This document shows, in pieces, positions 54,947 to 64,000 of a stretch of 64,000 nt of DNA. This DNA is from Perca fluviatilis. Its lineage: Eukaryota; Chordata; Actinopteri; Perciformes; Percidae. Under the pieces are notes generated by a model that searched no databases, was not told the origin of the DNA, and worked only from the letters and a program-made list of their open reading frames with translations. The number at the start of each line of letters is the position of its first letter. Within the stretch, counting starts at the first letter, position 1. Location: assembly GCF_010015445.1 (NCBI RefSeq), contig NC_053115.1:16551505-16615504 (forward strand), in the 5' to 3' direction. Both the position numbers and the translations under genes were made by a program.

Positions 54947-55204
54947 ATGTCTGATTTAATTCTGGTGCTCTTGTTAGTCGTGCTCCTGGTGTGTTTGATT
55001 GTGACAGTTGGTGGCTTCCTGCTATACTCGGGACTACTGTGTGATGTGATTATAAAGACTGGGCCACCTCCTGTCAAAAGTGTTACCATTGCTTATAAGT
55101 TCAGAGAGGGATCATACAAGGACTGCGGTGCAGCCTACACAGAGAGCTGCAGCATTGGGCCACAGCTGAGCACCGTCGGTGTCTTCTACGATGACCCCAA
55201 GCAG
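54947..55204 (+). CDS. tex264: TEX264, ER-phagy receptor, first coding exon (partial)
   Basis: TEX264 is a single-pass ER protein that recruits autophagy machinery to ER three-way junctions and also works with p97 at DNA-protein crosslinks. Exon 1 has 86 codons ending at a GT donor at 55205. The N-terminal membrane anchor spans about residues 4-27 (LILVLLLVVLLVCLIV), followed by the start of the GyrI-like domain with VTIAYKFREGSY and YTESCSIGPQL, both close to human. I chose the ATG at 54947 because it gives MSDL as in human; an in-frame ATG at 54908 would add 13 residues. The later exons, including the C-terminal LC3-interacting region, are not in this window. Confidence 0.93.
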
Positions 55205-57044
55205 GTGAGACCCGAGGACTCAGCCCCTGTTAGTCTAAATACACAGCACTGATTACACTTGACCTCATGACATGACCACAAAACCTAATGTACCTTGTTT
55301 CCTGATAAGATGTTACAGTTGGTGAGATATGCTTTGTTTGACCTGGCCAGAGTTTTAAAGGTCACATAAGAGTTTGATATTATGTATTTATAACTTAGAT
55401 TTGCACCATTTCAGAGTATCTAATGAGTTGTGATTGTTTATGGAGGGTACTAAGCAGAGGTTTTGTCTTAAGGTCTTAAAGATATGAAAGTGTAATGTAA
55501 ATAGAGCTATAAAATGTTTAAAAAAAAAATAAAGAAGAAAAAAGTCCCAGAGGCTTGATGTCAGCTTCTTTTGTCCAGCCAATAGTCCAAAACCAAAAAT
55601 ATATTTCACATACTGTCATATCACAAAGAAAAGCAGTAAATTGTCATGTTTTTTTCCTTAAAATGGACTAAAACGAATAAACTGATGCTCTTTAATTTTC
55701 TGTCCATTAAGTAATCCATTAATCAACTGATCGTTTAGCTCTAAAAAAAAGTTGTATAGTTTTTACAATCTACTGAGAAATGGTCCTATCTGAAGGTCTT
55801 TGGAGATGTGACATGGAAGTGTAATGTGTTGTATAACTAGATGTTATTTAGGTTTATTTATTCAGCATGTTTGGCTCAAGCGGTTAAATATACAAGCTGC
55901 CGTTTGAAGGAACTGAGCCTGGATGATGAAACCAGTCAGCTGTTCAATGCCACGTTGCACTGTTGATACTTTCCTCCCTCTCATCTGTGGCTCCAGGGTG
56001 CTTCAGTCTGCTTCTGACTCAAAAATGGTAACCAGACGCCAAACTAGAAGGACAAAAACTGCCTCTTCACATGTGTCCGAAGAGACGTGATGCATGTCTG
56101 TGTACACTTTTAAGTCTAGGCTAAATGATTATGAAGTTACAGTCACAATCCAGATGCTAGAAACAATGCATCTCCTTATGTCATTCTGATCCTAATCCGA
56201 AACCAAATTTTGTATAAATGGGTCATTCCTCAGCTGAGATCTGCCGTTCATCACAAGTTGTGTTTTTACTTAACCAAAAATGTTTGCACAACAGCTGCTT
56301 GTTAGATGGGACTGATTATTGAGTTCCCAGCTGATGCGGGAAGAGTACACACACACATGGTAAAATTTCACAAAGGCAGAATATTGCCTATTTATATCTT
56401 AATCTGTGACTTAACAACAAAATTAAGTTTTTTCTTTTTTCTTTAAATAGATCTTATCTTATATTGTGTCCGTTCTGCTGACATTTGAGTGCTTAGTTTG
56501 TTATGGCCGATTTAGTTAAGTCATTTGACAAACAGTATGGCAAAACAGAAGATTTTGGCACATTAGCCATATTTACACAGTAACTCTGAGTAGTTGATAA
56601 TGTGCATAGACTATGGAGTTGATTGCCTTGTTTGTATTATTAAGCCAATTGTGTTTTATGGTTACTGGTTCCTACTTATCCTTTGTGGAAAAAAGAATGT
56701 GGCACACTGGCGACACTTTGTGTTTGTCTTTCTGCTTACCCCTGCCATTTTCTCTGTAGCGCGCTGTCCTTTTTTAAGTAAAGGCTTTAAGTGGAAACCC
56801 TGACTGTGAGTCATGCCAGTGGAAAGTTGTGGCAGGAGGCTCATTGAGGAGCTTTTCTGCTGGTGTGTGGAGAGTCTGGATCATAAGGGGCCATTATAGA
56901 ATGTTCAGAAGTCTCTGCAGGGCAGAGAGATTTCAATAAGGATCTGATGACTCTGTTCTGGGGTCTGTGTCTGTTTTGACTTAATCTGAGGATGTTAGAC
57001 CTCTGACTTCTTTGTAGATATAGATTAGACATCACATTATGTCA
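55205..57044. other. tex264 intron 1 (first part), no gene seen
   Basis: AT-rich sequence without an exon-like frame that I can support. It is assumed to be intron because no later tex264 exon was recognised anywhere downstream. Confidence 0.45.
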
Positions 57045-57557
57045 TTAAAGGTCCCATGACATGACAATTTCACTTTATGAAGTTTTTTAACATTAATATG
57101 CATTCCCCCAGCCTGCCTATGGTCCCCCAGTGGCTAGAAATGGTGATAGGTGTAAACCGAGCTCTGGGTATCCTGCTCTGCATTTGAGAAAGTGAAAGCT
57201 GAGATGGGCCGATCTGGAATCTTGCTCCTTTTGAGGTCATAAGGAGCAAGATTACCTCCCATTTCTCTGCTTTTCCCGCCCAGAGAATTTGGCCCACCCA
57301 TGAGAGAGAGACATCATGGCTTTCAAATGAGCAAAGTGGCAGTTGGTCAAGGCCCCCCCTCCACCTTCCTCTCCTCCTCAATAGCTTCAGAGACAGAAAT
57401 GGCACATCCTAAGGAAAGCTCATTGTGGGACTGGCTCTAGTGGCTGTAATTCTGCACCAAGGCTGAATTTCGGGAAAGAGACTTCAGATATAGTATTAGG
57501 GGACCACTAAGGTCTATATAAAAGCATCCAAAGAGCACCATGTCATGGGACCTTTAA
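57045..57557. mobile_element. TTAA-flanked MITE downstream of tex264 exon 1
   Basis: The 505-bp element 57049-57553 has near-perfect inverted ends AGGTCCCATGACATG and CATGTCATGGGACCT, flanked by TTAA at 57045-57048 and 57554-57557. No transposase frame. Confidence 0.92.
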
Positions 57558-58503
57558 TTAAACTTACTCGAAGTTTAGGAGCCCACAGTAACTAACTCTC
57601 TCACTGTGCTACTGTGCCCTAAAGTCTTCAAATATGTTTAGTATTGTGTGTAATAATGGTACAAATCAGTAAAATCACCAGCTCAGAATAGGGAAAAATT
57701 CCTAATTGTTCTTGTCAGGATTTCTTTAAGGAAAAATTAACACAGTTGTTCTAACAGAGCTGACTGTTAATGCAAACAATTGTGTTATTAATGGCATCTC
57801 GTATACATGGTGGTGACCACAGGCTGGTTTAAATTTTGTATGTAGGAATGGAACACGTCTTTGTATTGTCTGGAGCCCAGCAGGTCTCAGAGATGTAGGC
57901 CTAGTCATGTCCAGAATCACCTTCTTCTAAGTGGTTACCATGCAGATCACTGTTTATTAAATTTAGAAGGTACAGGGAAGTTTTCACAAACTACTGAAAC
58001 TGTCTCTTTTATTTCTCCATTAAGTCAATGAACAGAGTTTCTGAGCTGCATCTTGTTTTTGAGTATTTACTAAGAAAATATTGTTAATTAGTGAGTATAC
58101 TCCGTACTTCAGCCTTCCCCTGTACTGGACATTATAAGCCTGTTTGCTTACTGCACACTACAGCCACTAGATGACAGTGTTGGCATTGGAATTGAGTTGT
58201 GTGGGAGGGAGGCCCAGCCTCAAAACCATATTGATTGTTATACTTCATTTATTACCATGGCATAGGCTAAGTAGTGAGACTTAGCCCCCTTATAATTCAG
58301 TCAAAAAATGTGTTTCATCATAGAATAGAGTATGATTTCAAACCTATACAGGTGGCTGTGTATTAATTGGTCACTGTGACACTATTATAGTGGTTTAGTA
58401 TTGCTGGTTTTCAATAAATTGCAGTCATTTGCATTCACCTTGCATTCAAATTGTAATATAATCCCACAGCAGGACTCTGTGTCCTGAGGACCAGCATTCA
58501 AAA
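57558..58503. other. Non-coding stretch, nothing recognised
   Basis: No gene, no clear repeat boundary, ordinary AT-rich fish intron or intergenic sequence. Confidence 0.4.
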
Positions 58504-58687
58504 CTAATTAACACAATGGATGAAATGAATCACTGAATATGAAAATAGCAGGCTTTTGTTATAGTGGCTGAATCTAGTTTGCAAGTCAGACAGCTCTCTG
58601 GACAGCTGTTTGATATCACTGGTCTGCACTGGTAAAGGGGAGTGGTTGACATCCATCCTCTCCTCACACAGTTGAGGTATTGGGAAA
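58504..58687 (-). other. Unassigned exon-like open stretch on the minus strand
   Basis: A good acceptor (TTTTGCCTTTTTTTCAG) ends at 58688 on the minus strand and is followed by a frame of about 60 codons starting FPIPQLCEERMDVNHSPLP and containing QLSRELSDLQTRF, ending in a TAG near 58504. It has the look of a last exon with a short helix. I do not recognise it, and no donor or companion exon was identified. Confidence 0.2.
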
Positions 58688-58892
58688 CTGAAAAAAAGGC
58701 AAAAGTTCAAGACTGTGTAGATAACGATCGTAGTTCAGTGGTAGCAGTAACTCACTAGCCGTTTGCGGGTGCAGTAATAATTTCTAAGATAACAGTGAGC
58801 TCCACCAATCGGAGATGCTGCTGTTACACTTTAGGATTGTGGGTAGTGTAGTGTAGTACTTCTAAATGTTGAATGAATAAAACAGTTTTTTA

Positions 58893-59601
58893 TTAAAGAT
58901 ATAATGTGTAATATTTCTGCATTAAAATGTCTTAAAACGACTAAACCTATGTTTTTTATTTTATATATATATATATAGATATATATATATATCCCAACAA
59001 TGTTTAAACCTAGAGAAATCTGTTATTTTAACACGGAGCGTGCCATTTTGTCACCTGTCAATGGTGTCATATAACCTATAACCCCTCTAGTTGCTCTAAC
59101 TTCTGGCAAAACATGGGAAACGCCCAGAACAGCATGATAAATTAGAGACTAACTGTAATGTCAAAGAATTATACTCAATAACAGTAATGCATAATTTTTT
59201 TTCTGCCACACAGCATAATTTAGTCATTAATTAGGCCTACATGCCACTTTGCAACACAGTCATACAATAGAGAGACCTGATCTAATTCAGTGTCGTTCTT
59301 TGCTCTTCTTTCAATGAAGACATTCTCTACAGTTCTGATATAACTGATGCTATTGCAGCATCTTCTACACTAACATCTTGAGGAGCCACTATTGTTGTTT
59401 TGAACCGACAGCCGCCTCTCCGTGTCGTCACATACACCTTAACCACGCCCATAGCTGCCCGTAGCTGCTCACAGGGCGTTATTATTGTCATTATTGAAGC
59501 CTGCCAAGATGGATTTTCGTGTGATCTTGTGATATCGCGAGAATCAAGCTAGTTAATAGTCAATCACACAGGGACCCACAACACTGGGAGTTACACTTTA
59601 A
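58893..59601. mobile_element. Probable TTAA-flanked element
   Basis: Element 58897-59597 has ends AGATATAATGTGTAATATT and, inverted, AGTGTAACTCCCAGTG, between TTAA copies. A TATATA run lies at 58962-58992. Ends are less similar than in the other TTAA elements. Confidence 0.55.
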
Positions 59602-61680
59602 ACACCCCTTACTATACCATTTAAGGCAAAGTTGCCTCAGGCTCTAAGTGTGTACTTCTAAAAGTATTGGAACAAATCCCAGTCTTGTAAAGGACGGACT
59701 AAATCATTGAAATCCTGGGTTGTAGCCTGTTACGTTGTAGAATGGCTAGGAGTAAAAAATCTACAGGCAGGCTGCCTGTCTTCAAGGAAACCCCCTGAGC
59801 AAAATTCATTAATAAAGTGGACAGTAGTGAATGCTCAGAGGCCAGCGTGTGTATAATGAACAATAAACTACCATAGAGTAAGGAACTCAAAGATACATGC
59901 ATTTTCATTGTCTAGATATAATTAGTAGGTTGTAGAAATATATGGATAGGCCATTTATTTAACCATTATGCTGTCTGTAGTGGATATGATCAACATCTGT
60001 CCATACTTGATAAAATCACCCCCAAATGCAGCTGCCTCTGACACTGACGCTGTGTTTGTATTGAGGCTAAACTAGAGCAGCTGTTTGGTTCATCCTCTGA
60101 TCTACTGAATTCCCACTTTGTCTTAGCTTCTGAAGCAAACCCACTCGTGGCTCCCCATGACAAGCAGGAGAAAATGAAATGTCATGTGTAGATGTATATG
60201 GGAGTGGCAGTGAGAGATGAGGCGAGGTGTGGAACTGCCTTGGAAGAGGGGTATAAATTGGTAGGACTCTGACTCACCTTGAGAGGCTCGCAGTGCTTCA
60301 ATTCATCAATCGGAATTTCAGATCAGAGCGCCGAGCACCGCTGCACTCCTAGTCAAATTTATTAGCATTTTACTGCCGCTTGTCTGTCTGTCGACAGCAA
60401 CAACATGAAAGCAGGGCTTCTGGCAAAGGAGTTATAAAGGTGGATATAAAATGAGAAATAAATACGCTGATACTCTGAGTCTGGTCCCATAGGTCTTCAA
60501 GTCAATATTATGCAAGATTGTGGACATGCCGGCTCTCCCTATAGTAAAGCACCCCGTTAATGTTTATGGACATCTCTACAATGAGTGTGATACTGCAAAA
60601 TGAGAAGACAGACTGAATCTATTACATGGGGAGCTTTTTTTTTTAAATCCTGGAACAGAACTGTTCAGTGTATTTTTAGGATGCCATTTTGGTCCGTTTT
60701 CACAAACCGTAGAAAGGAAGACATTATCTACAAGCTGACATGTTACGATTAGTCAGTGAAACATGATGGTGAAGAGTGCCTTAAAATCCTCTTTGCCATC
60801 AATCCTGTGACATGTATTGGCTTTTTGCCGCGTGCTATGATGCGCAAGATATTGGGTTATACAGGCGAATATTTATCAGAGCTGCTTACAGAGAGCAAGG
60901 ATGTGGAGAAGAGAGTTGGACATTTGTATAGAAGGAAGTAAGTCTATGCAGGAGGGAGGAATTCATTCATATCTCCTATTAGAAAAGATTAGCTCCCTGC
61001 TCTGTGACATCTGGCTGGAGGAGTGCCACAATATGTCCAGCTGGCCAAGGAGTGGTGAACCAACTCAACGACTGTGGCGAAAGAAAACGGAGTCCTGCCT
61101 CTAGCAGGCTGCTTATGCATGCCAGTAATTATACATGCCAGAACTCCCAGGATGCCATGTGTAATTACCAGCTAAGTCTGAGCACAGCCTAAAGACACAG
61201 AGCTGCACTTGGTGAAAGAGAGGGACTGAAAAAAAGATTTCCACTGGCTCCTGACTCGGGGCCATTGGGGCCCACGCCTCATCACTGCAGAAGATATATT
61301 CTGAATTGGGTGCTTAAGGGCCCCCCCTTCCATAGTAGGACATATTGATGTTTTGAATAAGTTTCACAATCATAACAAGCGCTGACATATTCAAATGGCT
61401 TAATCTGATATCAGTCAGTGTGATGGTTGGCTTTTCTGTGTCCCCAAATTGTAAAATGAGCCTTACTAGCCGTGTTTCCATTCACATATTTTTATGCACA
61501 TAACTTTATAGCATGCCACAATTAAAACTTGCCCAATTGAATCAATTTCCTGATGACTTCTCCTTTATCTTTTTTTCTCTTCTAGATGGGTTAGATGTGG
61601 TTATATGGCCAAGGTGACTTATTTTGTTTTTGGTTAGCAACCTCTACTTCTACTCGGTTTACTGGCGGTGTAGAAATATT
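59602..61680. other. Non-coding stretch, nothing recognised
   Basis: I see no supported exon. Short frames (for example 60756-60941) lack splice context or family resemblance. Confidence 0.4.
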
Positions 61681-61684
61681 TACC

Positions 61685-62093
61685 TTATAAGTTCAGGAAA
61701 GTGGCCAAGTTTTCCTTGGCGCCCTACTCATGTCGAAGAAAAGCTGAGGCCCCCCCCCCGAAACCGAAGTTGAGGTAACTCTCGAGATAGAGCCTTACTT
61801 TCTTTTTTGATACAGAGCAGTTATCAGCACTGTTACGTTTCTCCGCCATGTTTCATTCATAAAATAGTGATGCCGTGGCGGCAGGAAAAACGAGGATACA
61901 ACAAAATATATAGTTTTCATACAGACTTTTGTATACATTATATATTCTAGTGTATTATCATAATTTGTTTAACATGTGCAAATATTTTTTTTTTACCTCA
62001 ACCTCAATCCAGATAAAGACTTGCTCCCCCCCCTGTGATCTTTGCCGCCCCCCCTGGGGGTGCCCGGACCTCAGGTTGGGAACCACTGTTATA
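61685..62093. mobile_element. Degenerate hAT-like element (right end clear)
   Basis: The right end GGTTGGGAACCACTG, preceded by GGGGGTGCCCGGACCTCA, is a typical hAT terminus. TTATAAG occurs at the presumed left and right flanks, but the left terminal repeat is not recognisable. Left boundary inferred. Confidence 0.4.
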
Positions 62094-63659
62094 AGGAATG
62101 GTTAGATCACTGGCCAGACTGTTAGTAAAACAGAACTGTGTGAGGATAAGAGATAAGGATTTGGGCTAGACGGTGTTCATAACTTGTGTTGACAGAGACT
62201 TTGAAACTTACTGTCATTTCATGAATCCACATGTGTGTTGTGATTTAAATGCTGTACTCAGTAAATTTGCTTAACTGAACTCTTCGTCTCAGATTGATCC
62301 TTGTGTTCTGGTAAACTTAAGTCCGATGAAAGAAGAATTAATAAATTTGAGTCAGATTTGACAGGCCTTAGGCCCTTAGACATAATTCCCTACAGCGGGT
62401 AACAAACATGCACAGCCTATAGTGCCAACTTCTGATGAAACGACGCTGTAGCCTACAGTAGTTTAAACCAGTTGATGGGAACGTGCCTAATACGCATTTT
62501 CTTTTTTTTGCAACATTTCTTTAGTTAGCTTAAAATTAGCAAATTGCTAAATCAGTTCGCTTTAACTACATTTGTTTGGGTAAGCATACTTGCTTTACTG
62601 TAATTACTACTCCCGTTAATTCAGCTGCAAACAGTCAATCTCAGCATACATGCGGTCCTGGTGCTGTGCAACCCTATTAGTTTCAATTTCCCTCCTGCTG
62701 ACTTAGTCTCTTCTGCGTCGTCTGCCTGTGGGGGGGCGAACGGCTTCCAATCGGCTAAGACAGGTTAACGCTCTGACACACTGAGGCGAAAGACAGATCT
62801 TGTTGAGAGATTGCTTATCCTGTAGTCTTCTGTTGTTCTTGCTCCACACGCGTAGGGTTATTTGCTTGTTCATGGAAGTGCCCTTAACACCATCTGTCTC
62901 GGTCCTCCAGATGTAGAAAAAAAAGTTATACTGTCAACTGCTGAACAGATAAAGCGAGAGCTCTCCTGCAAGCAAAGGCATTGATGTGTATTGTTTGTGT
63001 GAAGCATTTATTGGATGCATTGGATTTGGATTGGACTGTGGGGGAAATGTTTTGGGTCATTATGCGCTCTTCAAAAACTTGATGTGTTCTTTATGAATGC
63101 TACATTTGCTGCTTGTCATGCTTCACGTCAGACCTTGATGTGAAGACAGAGTAGAAGCCCAGAGAGGCTCCTAATTTGCTGATTTATTGACTGCAGTGCA
63201 GTGAAGGATCCACAGCCTCTTTTCATTTCCATTCTGGCATAATGGTGAACCCAGTTTGCCAACAAGAGCATGAAGGGCAAATGTGATGTTTTGCTCACCT
63301 TTTTTATTTCAATGACCCTTTTAAGTTGTTGAATTGCATACTACATGGCAGCCTTTAAAACCTAATAAATGAAATGAGAAATGTATTTATTCATTTTAAG
63401 TTATTGTGTCCTGCTTCACAGCACCGCTGCTGTGTTGCCTTCACATAGTTTATGTGGTTTGTTTAAAGAGGGAGCTGATGTAACAATGCTAATCACTCCC
63501 ATTCACATTATGATCCTGTCTTCAAGGTACAGTAAGTGCAGAGTGTTGGCTGCTTGCCTTGTTTGTCCCTGTCCTCCCCAACCATTTGTGAACAGGGCCA
63601 GCACTTAAACAATGCATCCCATGTGGTGATAGCCAGAAGGGAAGACATACAGGGCTAAG

Positions 63660-63900
63660 AGGAGGAAAAAAATGAACTAAACTTTGGGGCACTGCTGAGG
63701 TGCCCTTCAGCAAAGCTCCGAACCCCCAACTGCTCGGGGCGCCTGTCATGGGCAGCCCCATCACTCTGACATCTCTCCATTAATGCATGTATGGGTCCTG
63801 TTTGTGCATGTGTGTATATTTCGGGCCTGTGTAATGTGTAATATCAACAGAGTGTAAAAATGGAATTTCCCCCCTGGGGGATCAAAAAAAGTCTTCTTCT
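63660..63900 (+). repeat. Retroposon-like repeat with GGGGGATCAAAAAA tail
   Basis: Contains GAACCCCCAACTGCTCGGGG, TGACATCTCTCCATTAATGC and GAATTTCCCCCCTGGGGGAT followed by CAAAAAAAG. This order of phrases is a common dispersed fish repeat with a short A/T-rich tail. A related inverse phrase is at 10884-10915. Confidence 0.55.
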
Positions 63901-64000
63901 TTAGCGCCCCAAGACGATTGTGATTGGTTTAAAGAAATGCTCATTTAGCTTCGCATTTTGTTGTCAGTTTGAACATTTGTGAACAGGTCCAGCACTCAAA

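Noticed and set aside
60756..60941. Coding exon on the plus strand downstream of tex264
   Set aside because: A 61-codon frame without acceptor, donor or match to the expected tex264 exon 2.

Overview
The window is genomic DNA from a ray-finned (teleost) fish, most likely a percomorph. Genes are split into many short exons with GT-AG introns, the proteins match vertebrate orthologues nearly end to end, and introns carry fish-type repeats: hAT and TTAA-target-site miniature transposons, tRNA-derived SINEs, LINE fragments and long TG/TA/CA microsatellites. No bacterial, CRISPR or viral feature was seen.

Layout. (1) 655-8737, minus: rbm5, a U2-type splicing regulator, 24 coding exons, 836 codons. 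(2) 12066-14212, plus: emc3, insertase subunit of the ER membrane protein complex, 8 exons, 261 codons. (3) 15284-26334, plus: usp4, a deubiquitinase, 22 exons, 1029 codons, with a poly(A) signal near 28267. (4) 29590-31595, minus: gpx1, cytosolic glutathione peroxidase with an in-frame UGA (selenocysteine) codon, 2 exons, 187 codons. (5) 33660-53523, plus: fancd2, the monoubiquitinated Fanconi anaemia protein, 43 coding exons, 1447 codons. (6) 54947-55204, plus: first coding exon of tex264, an ER-phagy receptor. The remaining 8.8 kb holds no later tex264 exon that I could recognise and is intron or intergenic DNA with repeats. For rbm5, emc3, usp4, gpx1 and fancd2 the exon lengths I derived by hand sum to an exact multiple of three with no premature stop apart from the gpx1 UGA, which supports the models.

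The genes do not form a pathway. They are housekeeping genes (splicing, membrane protein insertion, deubiquitination, peroxide removal, DNA crosslink repair, ER-phagy). In human, rbm5, usp4, gpx1 and tex264 belong to 3p21 while emc3 and fancd2 belong to 3p25, so this fish block joins two human 3p segments.

The most noteworthy observations are the transposon record (nested hAT elements with 8-bp target duplications, and six elements flanked by TTAA), a (TG)40-T5 tract just before an emc3 3' splice site, a GC-AG intron in usp4, a variable Ser/Ala microsatellite inside usp4 coding sequence, the lack of a visible SECIS element behind the gpx1 selenocysteine gene where an AT satellite begins, and three short exon-like open stretches that I cannot assign. 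I found no clear new biological system.
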